IMG/VR virus record: IMGVR_UViG_3300044949_001956
Span: 1-64,000 of that record
Reading direction: 5' to 3' (one strand)
Length of the DNA stretch: 64,000 nt
Origin: a virus
The notes under the pieces: generated by a model
The model's database searches: none
The model's input: only the letters and a program-made list of their open reading frames with translations
Told to the model about the DNA's origin: nothing
Part shown: one piece after another, positions 8,159-16,239 of the stretch
How the letters are laid out: every line of letters begins with the position of its first letter
Numbering within the stretch: position 1 is the stretch's first letter
Position numbers and translations under genes: made by a program

Positions 8159-8738
8159 GCTTTAGAGACTCACGGTCTGTAGCGTCTCGGTACCTGATCC
8201 GCTGAGAGATGGCGTGTAGGATCATCATGTGCACATCTTCTACTACGCCGTAGTTGAATGAAGGAACGTGCACGTTGATTTGGGACATCAGTGATGCATA
8301 CCCACCGGTAAAGCCGGTAAGGGCAATCGTTTTAGCGCCCAGCTCGTTTGCCGCGGTGATACCATTTATGATGTTCTGTGAATTGCCGCTGGCTGACATC
8401 GCCAGCACCACGTCGCCGTATTGACACCGATGGTAGCGCAACTGCTTGGCAAAGATGTGCTCGTAGCCTATGTCGTTGGCAAGAGCGGTCACAAGCGGCC
8501 CGTTGCTCGCTAGACTGATAGCCTTCGCGGTGAGGATGTCGTGCTTGTTGGTGTCCTCGTTGAGGCCCTTCATGTAGTCGCAGACCCAGTGATCTGCATT
8601 GGCTGCCGATCCGCCGTTACCCATGATGTAGAGTCTGGCACAGCCGTCGATTGCTTTAAAGGCTTGCTCTAAGATCTCTCGGTTGATCCCTGCTGTAGCA
8701 AGATTGACTGCCCCAAAGTACTCGTCAAAGCTGTTCAT
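8154..8738 (-). CDS. gmhA: Sedoheptulose 7-phosphate isomerase
   Basis: 194-residue SIS-domain protein. It has YIMGNGGSAANADHW, the sugar-phosphate loop of GmhA, followed by SASGNSQNI and ALTGFTGG. It makes D-glycero-D-manno-heptose 7-phosphate, the first committed step to LPS heptose. Its start overlaps the end of the HddA-like kinase gene by 4 nt. Together with hddA, hldE and hldD it gives the phage most of a heptose pathway. Confidence 0.88.
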   Translation of the reverse strand: MNSFDEYFGAVNLATAGINREILEQAFKAIDGCARLYIMGNGGSAANADHWVCDYMKGLNEDTNKHDILTAKAISLASNGPLVTALANDIGYEHIFAKQLRYHRCQYGDVVLAMSASGNSQNIINGITAANELGAKTIALTGFTGGYASLMSQINVHVPSFNYGVVEDVHMMILHAISQRIRYRDATDRESLKL

Positions 8739-9709
8739 AGCTTGAATGCCTCACTTCCGATGTCTGTGAACGAGATGTGGAACTGCTTGTAGTGCTTCCG
8801 CATGTGGGTCTTGAAGCTGGCGTGGCGCTCGTGCGGGACGTAGAAGAGCATGTACCCACCGCCGCCTGCGCCCAATAGCTTGCCGCCGATGGCTCCCGCC
8901 TTCCTCCCCTCCTCGTACATCGCGTCAATATGAGGGTTAGAGATAGAGCTTGCCAGCTTCTTCTTTTGCTCCCAGGTCGTGTGCAGCAGGGCGCCGAAGT
9001 CATGAAGCTTTTCAGACTTCAGGAGCTTGAGACCTTCCTCTGCAATTTGGACCAGCTCCTTGGTGGCATCAACCGTCGACTTGGTCTGCAGGTTGGCGAC
9101 CTGCTCCCCGAGTATATCAGACGTCTTTCTATTCACGCCGGTTGAATAGCAGATGAGTCGCTCGTTGAGCACGCCAAGGATTGCGGAGCTCAGTGGTATT
9201 GGGGTCACCTCTACACCAGAGCTGTCGAACCGGATGCAGTTGAATCCACCGTAAGCTGCCGCATACTGGTCCTGCTTGCCGATGGGCTCTCCGCAGAAGT
9301 CGATCTCGATGTTGCTTGCAAGCTCTGCTAGGTCTCTCTTATTATACGGCAGGCACTTGAGCTTGTAAAGGGCATTCACCAGCGCTACGGTGAAAGTCGA
9401 CGACGAGCCGAGACCCGTGCCCTTGGTCGGAACGTCAGAGAAAGAGCAGATCTCTATCTTGCGCTGAGTCTCAAATATGCCAAGGGCATGCCTGATCCTG
9501 TCGTGCTTGAGTTCACTGGCGTCCTTGACCACTTCCATCTCTGAGTAGACTGCACGAACGTGGTCAGTCTCGCAGGGGTTTACGGCTATCTTGATGCGTC
9601 GGTCAATAGCCGTAGAGATCACCATCCCGGGTGAGTTCCTGTAGAACTGCGGGATGTCACTGCCCCCTCCGAAGAACGAGATCCGGAGGGGAGCCGAGGA
9701 GATGATCAT
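8735..9709 (-). CDS. hddA: GHMP-family heptose 7-phosphate 1-kinase-like protein
   Basis: 324 residues. It has SAPLRISFFGGGSD at the N-terminus, the ATP-binding GLGSSSTFTVALVNAL and the C-terminal GGKLLGAGGGGYMLF, the three GHMP kinase motifs. Its sequence pattern and pairing with gmhA point to D-glycero-alpha-D-manno-heptose 7-phosphate kinase (HddA), the kinase of the GDP-heptose route. The start was chosen at MIISSAPLR, whose ATG overlaps the upstream stop (ATGA). Another sugar kinase of the family is the alternative. Confidence 0.8.
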   Translation of the reverse strand: MIISSAPLRISFFGGGSDIPQFYRNSPGMVISTAIDRRIKIAVNPCETDHVRAVYSEMEVVKDASELKHDRIRHALGIFETQRKIEICSFSDVPTKGTGLGSSSTFTVALVNALYKLKCLPYNKRDLAELASNIEIDFCGEPIGKQDQYAAAYGGFNCIRFDSSGVEVTPIPLSSAILGVLNERLICYSTGVNRKTSDILGEQVANLQTKSTVDATKELVQIAEEGLKLLKSEKLHDFGALLHTTWEQKKKLASSISNPHIDAMYEEGRKAGAIGGKLLGAGGGGYMLFYVPHERHASFKTHMRKHYKQFHISFTDIGSEAFKL

Positions 9710-10707
9710 GCTGTCTTGTACGTGAACTTGGGCGTTGGAAATGCCCTGGACTCTACAGTTGGGTATTCGGCTCGAAGTGACCGAATGAGGTCTTCCCACT
9801 GACTGGCGATCTTTGTCGCGTTAAACCTGACATCTGCATACTGCTTGACAAAGCCCAGGTAGTTGATGGCATTATCCTGGTGCACCACCTGAATGGCATT
9901 CTCCAGTAGGTGATAGAACTTAGAGGCATGCTGATTGTGGTCGTCGATGAACTGGTACATGGATGTCAATCCACCAGACGTGTCAGCAAGACCAGCCAGA
10001 TTTGGATGCAGACACAGGCATCCAGCGCTCATGGCCTCAATCAGTGCTCGGGAGTTGCACTCCTGCCAGATTGAGGGGTAAGCAAAGATGTGAGCCTTCT
10101 GAAGGTGCTCTCGGACCACGTCGTTCGGCTGAGAGCCGTGGTACGTGATCTGCGGGTGGGACTTGCAGCGCTCGAAGAGCTCCTGGTATGGCTTGTCGGA
10201 CTCTTCCCACCCGTAGATGGAGAAGCTAGAGAACACGTCCAGGTGGATGTTCTTGTGCTTTTTCGCTAGTTCCTCAAAGACCGGGATCAGCAGGGCAAGG
10301 CCGCGCTGAGGTGTCGAGGTGTAGATGAGTCGGACTTCATCCTTGGACTTCTCTACCCACTGGATCGGTTCGATGGGTGTCTCGATGGTGACGCACTTGT
10401 CGTTCTGCGGTACACCCAGATATGTGACGTACTGGTTGTACTGCCAGTTGCCACAGAATACCAGCTTGTGGAACCTATCCCTACTGGACTGATCCTTGAG
10501 GTGGTTGGTCTCAGGGTCAAGTGGGAGGTCATGGAGCCAGTAGACTCGAATCTTGCTCTCGTCAAGGCCTCGAACACGACTGCAGATGACCTGCATGTTG
10601 TCCTGGGCTAGTAGGTCGGGTGATAGCTTTGCCGCCACCATCCTCTTGGTCTGCTCGGTTCCTCCGTTAGACTTTACGGAGATTTCGTTCTCTTCAAAGA
10701 TTGCCAT
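9706..10707 (-). CDS. GT-B glycosyltransferase (family 4-like)
   Basis: 333 residues. The C-terminal Rossmann half has RLIYTSTPQRGL, HIFAYPSIWQECNSRALIEAMSAG and a later GG motif, matching the donor-binding EX7E region of GT4/GT1 enzymes. The N-terminal half is short. The start (MAIFEENEISVKSNGGTEQ) retains the glycine-rich acceptor-side loop. Likely adds a sugar to LPS, capsule or modified DNA, and the surrounding heptose and GalE genes favour a surface glycan. It overlaps galE by 14 nt. Confidence 0.78.
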   Translation of the reverse strand: MAIFEENEISVKSNGGTEQTKRMVAAKLSPDLLAQDNMQVICSRVRGLDESKIRVYWLHDLPLDPETNHLKDQSSRDRFHKLVFCGNWQYNQYVTYLGVPQNDKCVTIETPIEPIQWVEKSKDEVRLIYTSTPQRGLALLIPVFEELAKKHKNIHLDVFSSFSIYGWEESDKPYQELFERCKSHPQITYHGSQPNDVVREHLQKAHIFAYPSIWQECNSRALIEAMSAGCLCLHPNLAGLADTSGGLTSMYQFIDDHNQHASKFYHLLENAIQVVHQDNAINYLGFVKQYADVRFNATKIASQWEDLIRSLRAEYPTVESRAFPTPKFTYKTA

Positions 10708-11671
10708 TGCGATACTCCCATGCAGACCGCATCATGAGATCAAGGTCATCAGCACCGTACTGGTACTTGAAGCCGGTCTGCTTTATGAACTTGTTTGGAT
10801 TTGCTACAAGGAAAGGCGGATCGCCTACTCGGCGTGGGCCTTCAACCACCTCAACTTCTGCACAGGCCTTGCTGAAGCAGTCAATCATCTGGCGGACAGA
10901 GTAGCCCATGTTTGTGCCGAGATTGAACTTGTGGTGGCAGGGATTTGAGCCCTCTAGGTATTTATCCGCGTGAATCAGAGCTCGGGCTACGTCGACCACG
11001 TGGAGGTAGTCGCGAATCGGTGTGCCGTCATGCGTATCGTAGTCGGTGCCGTTGATGATGAACGGCTCCTTCTTCATCGACCGGTCACATAGCTGGTTGA
11101 CGATGTGCGGTGTCTCAGGTAGCTGGCCGACATCCCCGTATGCGCCTACGACACAGAAGAAGCGGAACGACACCGCACGGATGTGACCCAACTTGTAGTA
11201 GGAGTCAAGCATCTGCTCGGTCCAGAGTTTGGACAAGCCGTAGTTGTTGGGAGGATCCAGACGACTAGTTTCCCTGAGCACTCGGTCAGAGATGCCGTAT
11301 GTCGCCGCCGTGCTGGCAAAGATAAACTTGTTTGAAGGGGTGAGCTCTCTGATCAAATTGAGAGTCTTGGCGGTGTTGTTCTTAAAGTAGAGTAGAGGCT
11401 CGATGGCACTTGGGCCAAGGAGACTGTTTGCGGCTAGGTGAAAGATGGTTGCATCCTTGTACTCGTGGTACACGTGCATCGCTTGCTCGGATACAAAGTC
11501 TGCTGCCAGGAAGTCGTCGCAGTACTTCACCCTGTTTGCGCCGTTGATCCAGTCAAGCTGACAGTTTGGGTCGTTGTCAATGCCGACGACGTAGTAGCCG
11601 TTCTCCTTGAGCAACTTGCACAGAACAGAGCCGATGTAGCCGTAGGCTCCGGTTACAATAGCTGTCTTCAT
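10694..11671 (-). CDS. galE: UDP-glucose 4-epimerase-like NAD-dependent epimerase
   Basis: 325-residue extended SDR. It has the NAD-binding VTGAYGYIGSVL, ASTAATYG, the catalytic YGLSK and the GalE-like GTPIRDYLHVVDVARA. GalE interconverts UDP-glucose and UDP-galactose (or the N-acetyl forms). It overlaps the glycosyltransferase and cytidylyltransferase genes, forming one surface-sugar operon. Confidence 0.85.
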   Translation of the reverse strand: MKTAIVTGAYGYIGSVLCKLLKENGYYVVGIDNDPNCQLDWINGANRVKYCDDFLAADFVSEQAMHVYHEYKDATIFHLAANSLLGPSAIEPLLYFKNNTAKTLNLIRELTPSNKFIFASTAATYGISDRVLRETSRLDPPNNYGLSKLWTEQMLDSYYKLGHIRAVSFRFFCVVGAYGDVGQLPETPHIVNQLCDRSMKKEPFIINGTDYDTHDGTPIRDYLHVVDVARALIHADKYLEGSNPCHHKFNLGTNMGYSVRQMIDCFSKACAEVEVVEGPRRVGDPPFLVANPNKFIKQTGFKYQYGADDLDLMMRSAWEYRNGNL

Positions 11672-12084
11672 TGCTTCAGTCTCTCCCTCAATTTGGTGGA
11701 GCTGAAGTCATGGAGTCGAGGAATGTAGGAGACTTCGATGCCCCTGGCGTTGCAGATATCCTCGCCAGTGATCCTCTTACCGTCATAATCAGATCCGACA
11801 AAGCGAGCCTGAATATCCAGAGTCGCCATCATGTTGACCAGATCACGCTCGGTATCATACGGCACAATCAGGTCAACGCAAGACAAGCCATCCAGCTGTA
11901 GGTATCTCTCGAATACAGACTGGATGGGCTTGTTCTTTGAGTCAGGCCTGTCGATTGTTGGATCTGTGTGGAGTCCGACAATCAGCAGGTTGCATCGTCG
12001 ACGACACTCTTGAATAAAGTGCACGTGGCCCGGATGCAGTAGATCAAACGCTCCGCAAGTGAAGCCGTTGCGATAGCTTTCCAT
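11668..12084 (-). CDS. Cytidylyltransferase-like nucleotidyltransferase
   Basis: 138 residues with the HxGH family signature GAFDLLHPGHVHFIQ near residue 11, a VGSDYDG segment and a C-terminal SSTKLRERL that corresponds to the ISSTxIR motif. The size is that of stand-alone glycerol-3-phosphate cytidylyltransferase (TagD) or the HldE C-terminal domain. It could activate a polyol- or heptose-phosphate with CTP, ATP or GTP. Its place in the sugar operon supports a nucleotide-sugar role, but the nucleotide and sugar are unknown. Confidence 0.75.
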   Translation of the reverse strand: MESYRNGFTCGAFDLLHPGHVHFIQECRRRCNLLIVGLHTDPTIDRPDSKNKPIQSVFERYLQLDGLSCVDLIVPYDTERDLVNMMATLDIQARFVGSDYDGKRITGEDICNARGIEVSYIPRLHDFSSTKLRERLKQ

Positions 12085-12098
12085 GATGTAGGGTGCCT

Positions 12099-12458
12099 TT
12101 AGGCCTGACGCGTTACAAAGTTCTTTCTGATCTTTGTGGCGCCGAAGTACGCTACGACTAGGTCCTCAACCACCTGCTCGTCGTAGGGCTTGCAGCTGAA
12201 CACGTCTAGGTACATCGTGTCGTTCTCGTCCACAAAGTGAGCGCAGATGTTGCTGGTCTCAATCAACTGGACCAGGGTATAGCCCGCCTTATTGCCGCTG
12301 CCGAACTTTACAATCTGAGGCTCGCCGTAGGCCACCATGTCGATGTCCTTGACGAGCTTCTTAGTAAAGTCATAGATGACCTTGTCGTTTGTAATAGCGG
12401 CATGACTGCATCCCGAGCAGTCGAGCATGAGGTGGTAACCCCAGTGAGACATCAGCAT
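12099..12458 (-). CDS. speD: S-adenosylmethionine decarboxylase, phage-type
   Basis: 119 residues. It starts MLMSHWGYHLMLDCSGC and contains VAYGEPQIVKFGSGNKAGYT and the LIETSNICAHF segment where the pyruvoyl-forming serine is expected. This is the divergent AdoMet decarboxylase-like family I associate with marine T4-like phages. It would make decarboxylated AdoMet for polyamine synthesis. A second, canonical SpeD lies at 52184-52555. Confidence 0.75.
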   Translation of the reverse strand: MLMSHWGYHLMLDCSGCSHAAITNDKVIYDFTKKLVKDIDMVAYGEPQIVKFGSGNKAGYTLVQLIETSNICAHFVDENDTMYLDVFSCKPYDEQVVEDLVVAYFGATKIRKNFVTRQA

Positions 12459-12470
12459 TGTTTCCTTTGG

Positions 12471-12746
12471 TTAGTAGTTGTCGAGGACTTGACAGTACGT
12501 GACCGACTCGATCCGGAAGGAGCGCCAGGCTGCCTTCTCTAGATCCCAAGCCGCAATCACGTCTGTGTTTTGGTTGTGGAAGTTCTTCTCGCTCTGCTGC
12601 TCTTCAAGGCTCTTCACGTAGGAAGCAGGGAGAAGTCGGGGCATGAGAGTGCACCGCATCGCGCGGTTCTCGCCGTTCACCTTGGTGAAGTGAACCTCAA
12701 TGGCGTTGTTCCTGAGATCAGACAGGAGCTTGTCACGCTGGTACAT
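12471..12746 (-). CDS. WYL_2 / Sm-like SH3-fold phage protein
   Basis: 91 residues. The pattern VxFTKVNGExRxMRCTL at the start and a C-terminal AWDLEKAAWRSFRIESV matches the small T4-like family annotated as WYL_2 or DUF2693. It probably forms a small beta-barrel that may bind nucleic acid. Function unknown. Confidence 0.65.
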   Translation of the reverse strand: MYQRDKLLSDLRNNAIEVHFTKVNGENRAMRCTLMPRLLPASYVKSLEEQQSEKNFHNQNTDVIAAWDLEKAAWRSFRIESVTYCQVLDNY

Positions 12747-12760
12747 TATATAGGGTTCCT

Positions 12761-13012
12761 CTACTCGTTGAGAAGGATCTGTGAAGAGCCCTTGTTGAGC
12801 TCCTCACTGAGTTCATTATAACCGCCGATGTACATGCCGTCAACTACAATGACAGGGAATGTCTTGGCGTCCGGGAACTTCTCGAGAAGCATCTCTCTGG
12901 TGAAGTGGACATTCAGCTCTTGGACATTAAACTGGATGCCCTTCTGCATCATGAGTCGAGCTGCAGCCATGCAGTAGTTGCAGCCGTCCTTAGAGTACAT
13001 CTCGACCTTCAC
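12761..13012 (-). CDS. nrdC: Glutaredoxin
   Basis: 83-residue thioredoxin-fold protein with a CNYC redox motif (SKDGCNYCMAAARLM), a cis-proline TFPVIVVDG and the glutathione-binding IGGYNEL. As in T4 (NrdC), it probably reduces the ribonucleotide reductase encoded about 2-6 kb further along (nrdA/nrdB). Its start overlaps the upstream gene by 4 nt. Confidence 0.88.
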   Translation of the reverse strand: MKVEMYSKDGCNYCMAAARLMMQKGIQFNVQELNVHFTREMLLEKFPDAKTFPVIVVDGMYIGGYNELSEELNKGSSQILLNE

Positions 13013-13434
13013 AGAATGGTCTCCGAGGCGCCCGCCTGGACCACAGTGTAGCGCTGTGCCGGGTTCGACATGCTAGCAAAGTAGTTGACGAACTTGGAGA
13101 GAGCCTCATCCACGTTTGCAGCATTCACGATCCTGCGCTGGTCTGCAATTACGGGAGGATCGCCGCCCTGATCTAGACGAACCTTGCCTTCAACGAGGTA
13201 TGTCGACGATGTCGCGACAGCCACCGCGGGAATAGCAACTTGAGGGGTGGGAACATTAGGCTCAGTACGAGCAATCACATCATCCAGCACGTTTGCTGGA
13301 TCTTCAAATGCAGGAGCCACAGCGCCGCTGCTCATGACCTGCTGATACAGGGCATCGCTGTCCTCATAGTTGAACTCTGCTGCAGGATCTTGAGTCTCTG
13401 CAGGCTTGTTCTTTGAACCCTTTGGTCTTGCCAT
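13009..13434 (-). CDS. Hypothetical protein (141 aa)
   Basis: Starts MARPKGSKNKPAETQDP, a basic, proline-rich N-terminus reminiscent of AT-hook-like phage proteins. The middle is Ala/Pro/Val-rich and low-complexity, and the C-terminal part (VNAANVDEALSKFVNYFASM) looks folded. The ATG was chosen for the AGGAG site about 9 nt upstream. Function unknown. Confidence 0.6.
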   Translation of the reverse strand: MARPKGSKNKPAETQDPAAEFNYEDSDALYQQVMSSGAVAPAFEDPANVLDDVIARTEPNVPTPQVAIPAVAVATSSTYLVEGKVRLDQGGDPPVIADQRRIVNAANVDEALSKFVNYFASMSNPAQRYTVVQAGASETIL

Positions 13435-13435
13435 T

Positions 13436-13921
13436 TCACCTATTCTCCTGAAAAATTTCGATATCAAGCGTTGCAACCCCTCTTTCAAGTATACCCAGGC
13501 GCCGCGCCGTTCCCATGCTCAGGTCGAACTCTCGCCCTCTGACGTAGGGCCCTCGATCATTGACTCTTGCAATGACCTCAGCGCCAGTCTCGGGATTCGT
13601 GAATCTGACCCATGTGTTGAACGGGAGAGTCCTGTGAGCGACCGTCAGGTCGTTAGGGTTGTACCTCTCTCCGTTGGCTGTCACGGTGCCGTGTCTGTAC
13701 CACGAGACCACCGCTCTGTATTTAGTTCGTGTAACTACACTCCTAGAAGGGCGAACCCTTCTAGTCTCTTGAGTAAGAGCATTCGCGTTTCCGACTCGGG
13801 CGTCGGGTCTTGTCACCTCTGATGGCGAGTTGTTTCTGTTGTTCAATGTGGACGCCGTAGTGGGTCCGTATATTGCTATGCTCAAACCCAAAAGTGCAGC
13901 AATAAAGATGCACTTTTGCAA
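13436..13921 (-). CDS. RlpA-like double-psi beta-barrel exported protein
   Basis: 161 residues with a signal peptide (MQKCIFIAALLGLSIAIYG). The RlpA-type DPBB domain shows VSWYRHG, TANGERYNPNDLTVAHRTLP and RVNDRGPYVRGREFDLS, including the catalytic Asp of RlpA lytic transglycosylases. It lacks the SPOR domain of full-length RlpA. The likely target is peptidoglycan in the periplasm, perhaps in lysis or cell-wall remodelling. A TA-rich late-like box (CTAAATAA) lies just upstream. Confidence 0.82.
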   Translation of the reverse strand: MQKCIFIAALLGLSIAIYGPTTASTLNNRNNSPSEVTRPDARVGNANALTQETRRVRPSRSVVTRTKYRAVVSWYRHGTVTANGERYNPNDLTVAHRTLPFNTWVRFTNPETGAEVIARVNDRGPYVRGREFDLSMGTARRLGILERGVATLDIEIFQENR

Positions 13922-13945
13922 GGTTTGTCTCCTTCGTTGGTTTAT

Positions 13946-14410
13946 TTAGGCGGCAAGATCCTTGAACCGATCCGCTGCAATTGAGGCAGCAAACGCGTCA
14001 GGCTTTATCTTGGGCCGCATGTTACAGGTGCCAGCGATGTAGCCGATGGCCTGTGAGACTACGCAAGAAGATCCGTAGCGCTCGTTTGGGTTGATGTCTA
14101 GATGTATTTCACAGGGCCTAGCTCCTATAGCTTCTGCCAGCTTGAAGTAAAGACTGGCGACTTTGGTCACCTCGTTCATCAGTCTGATTGATGGCTTGTT
14201 TGGTCTATAGTCGTAGTCCCTTTCCCTTGTTACCTCTCCAAAGATCTTGCACCCATGCTTGCCGTCTATGTGGATCACCACGACTGTGGCGTAGTCAGCA
14301 AACCACTGGTCTCCGACTTTGAAGCGCTCGGAATCGCCTCCGATGTATATCTTGGACTCGTGCGAGGACCGCATGATGTAGTCTCGCGCCTCATCTAGAT
14401 CAAGTTTCAT
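13946..14410 (-). CDS. DUF458 (YkuK-type) RNase H-like protein
   Basis: 154 residues. IYIGGDSERF near the N-terminus, VVVIHIDGKHGCKIFG, IHLDINPNERYGSS and the C-terminal KIKPDAFAASIAADR match the DUF458/YkuK family, predicted to have a ribonuclease H-like fold. The conserved Asp residues (GGDS, LDIN, KPDA) look intact. The substrate is unknown. Confidence 0.75.
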   Translation of the reverse strand: MKLDLDEARDYIMRSSHESKIYIGGDSERFKVGDQWFADYATVVVIHIDGKHGCKIFGEVTRERDYDYRPNKPSIRLMNEVTKVASLYFKLAEAIGARPCEIHLDINPNERYGSSCVVSQAIGYIAGTCNMRPKIKPDAFAASIAADRFKDLAA

Positions 14411-14447
14411 TGGTGAATTCCGAACTCAGTCACTTGGTAACTATATA

Positions 14448-14861
14448 TCAAGTTGAGCTGAAGTCAACCTTTTTCAGGTGGACCTTGTGGATCTTACAAG
14501 AGACCCACTCGTTGTAGAAGCGCTCAGACTCTAGAGCGCCCATGGTGAACTGGTACCTGGCCTCAAAGTAGTTTAGCTCGCCCTTCGACTTACAGAGCCG
14601 AACTATCTCTCTCTTGTACTTGTCCTGACCAAGAGACTGGACTTCCTCGATGAGGACCTTGTTAGATCCCCAGTAGGTCTTCCAGTCGGAGTCGACAAGG
14701 ATCTTTTTCTTCTTGCCCTTGACCGTCTTGGTCCTCTTGAACTTTAGGAGCTTCTTGCCGATGTACTGGCGTCCAGAGTCAAGGTTGGTTATGATGTACA
14801 CGAAGCCGATGAAGTCACTGAGCGAGTCCTCGATGACCGGCTCCCCATAGTAAAGCCACAT
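14448..14861 (-). CDS. GIY-YIG-like endonuclease
   Basis: 137 residues. The GIY-YIG core is present as FVYIITNLDSGRQYIGKK, followed by DWKTYWGSN and a conserved Glu in NYFEARYQF. It looks like the free-standing GIY-YIG proteins of T4-like phages (Seg-type homing nucleases or repair nucleases). Its start codon and ribosome binding site lie inside a 9-bp hairpin (14860-14881), which suggests tight translational control as known for T4 homing endonucleases. Confidence 0.75.
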   Translation of the reverse strand: MWLYYGEPVIEDSLSDFIGFVYIITNLDSGRQYIGKKLLKFKRTKTVKGKKKKILVDSDWKTYWGSNKVLIEEVQSLGQDKYKREIVRLCKSKGELNYFEARYQFTMGALESERFYNEWVSCKIHKVHLKKVDFSST

Positions 14862-14881
14862 GGGAAAGTCTCCTTTCCCAT
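14860..14881 (-). promoter_or_regulatory. Hairpin sequestering the GIY-YIG gene's Shine-Dalgarno and start codon
   Basis: A perfect 9-bp stem (ATGGGAAAG / CTTTCCCAT on the minus strand) with a 4-nt loop. The stem and loop cover AGGAG and the first two bases of the ATG at 14861, so the folded mRNA would block ribosome entry. Confidence 0.65.
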
Positions 14882-14894
14882 ACTTATGGCTCCC

Positions 14895-15116
14895 TTACTC
14901 GTCTTCTTCCAGATCCGCAATGATGCCCTCTTCAATGAGGACCTCATCTAGAACGAAGTCGATGTCTGCACACTCATCCAGGTTGTCACAGTCGTAGTCC
15001 TGGAAGAGCTCGACGAGCTCCTTGTAGATTGTCTTCCTGTCGTCTTCGTCGCCGACATATCGGGCGATCGTTTCCGCTATTTCAGCAAATATGCTAGCGC
15101 CTGTGCTCCATCCCAT
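14895..15116 (-). CDS. Hypothetical acidic protein (73 aa)
   Basis: Strongly acidic (DEDDRKTIYKELVELFQDYD, then a C-terminal EEGIIADLEEDE). It is directly downstream of nrdB, overlapping by 1 nt. It could be a small regulator or structural partner, but no family is recognised. Confidence 0.6.
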   Translation of the reverse strand: MGWSTGASIFAEIAETIARYVGDEDDRKTIYKELVELFQDYDCDNLDECADIDFVLDEVLIEEGIIADLEEDE

Positions 15117-16237
15117 CAGAGTGACATCCCCTTAAGTGACTCGGTTGACACGTCCTTCTTTACACCGCCGATGATGTAGGACGTGATTTGGGTTTCCTGA
15201 GGCGCTACCTGCACCTCACTGCCGCTGATCCACTTCTGTGTCCATGGCAGTGGATTAGATCCGCTCTTATATAGGAGCGGCAAGCCGACCGCCTGCAGTC
15301 GACGGTTGGTGATCCACTCGACGTAGTCAGACAAGAGCTCCATGTTGAGGCCGATCATCGAGCCGTCCTTGAACAGGTAATTGGCCCAGGCCTTCTCCTG
15401 CTCTGCGGCGGACTTGAACATTGCCAGGCACTCCTCGCGAGTCTCCTCACGGATCTTAGCGAAGTCTGGATCATCCTGCGGCAGAATCTTGAGCAACTGT
15501 TGTGTGCCCGCCAGGTGGAGGTTCTCATCACGGGCAATCAGCTTGATGATCTTGGCATTGCCCTCCATCTTCTTCAGTTCGGCAAATGCCCAGGAGCAGG
15601 CAAAGCTGACATAGAAGCGGATGCCCTCCAGGATGTTGACCGACACTAGAGCCAGCCAGAGAGACTTCTTGTGATTATACAGCACTTCCTCTGAGTGTAG
15701 GAAGGCATCGCCATGGTAACCTGTTATCTGCGCCAGGTTGTTGTAGTGGATCAGGTCATCGTAGTTCTTTGAGATGTCCTTGGCGCAGTCGACGATCTCC
15801 TGCATGTCCGTAATCTCGTCGAGCACCTTAGACGGGTCGCTGAAGATGTTGCGGATGATGTGAGTATAGGACCGAGAGTGTACCGACTCGCTGAACGTCC
15901 ACGCCACGATCCAGTTCTCGAGCTCGGGTAGTGAGCAGATGGGCCCGAAGGCGACCGTGGGCGCCCGACCCTGCACCGAGTCGAGCAGGATCTGACGCTT
16001 GAGGTTACTAGTGAAGATGTGCTGCTCGTGCTTGCTGAGAGAACGGTAGTCCTTGGTGTCCTTGGTAAGGTCGACCTCTTCCGGCACCCAGAAGAAGCCC
16101 ATCTGCTGACGGGTGAGCTTCTCTAGGAACGGATACTTCTGCTTGTCGAACCTGGCAATGGTCGGAGCGTCGTCAAAGAACGCCTTGACGCTCAGGTGGT
16201 CCTTCTTGTTATTAGAGTCGAATACGCTGTATGTCAT
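15116..16237 (-). CDS. nrdB: Ribonucleotide reductase class Ia, beta subunit
   Basis: 373 residues from MTYSVFDSNN. Ferritin-like R2 protein with the iron ligands in SESVHSRSYTHI and ARDENLH, and the radical tyrosine region (DLIHYNNLAQITG). It holds the diiron-tyrosyl cofactor used by NrdA. The start chosen is 2 nt from the upstream stop; a longer frame exists upstream but has no family match. The gene lies with nrdA and the glutaredoxin gene, as in T4-like phages. Confidence 0.92.
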   Translation of the reverse strand: MTYSVFDSNNKKDHLSVKAFFDDAPTIARFDKQKYPFLEKLTRQQMGFFWVPEEVDLTKDTKDYRSLSKHEQHIFTSNLKRQILLDSVQGRAPTVAFGPICSLPELENWIVAWTFSESVHSRSYTHIIRNIFSDPSKVLDEITDMQEIVDCAKDISKNYDDLIHYNNLAQITGYHGDAFLHSEEVLYNHKKSLWLALVSVNILEGIRFYVSFACSWAFAELKKMEGNAKIIKLIARDENLHLAGTQQLLKILPQDDPDFAKIREETREECLAMFKSAAEQEKAWANYLFKDGSMIGLNMELLSDYVEWITNRRLQAVGLPLLYKSGSNPLPWTQKWISGSEVQVAPQETQITSYIIGGVKKDVSTESLKGMSL

Positions 16238-16239
16238 CT

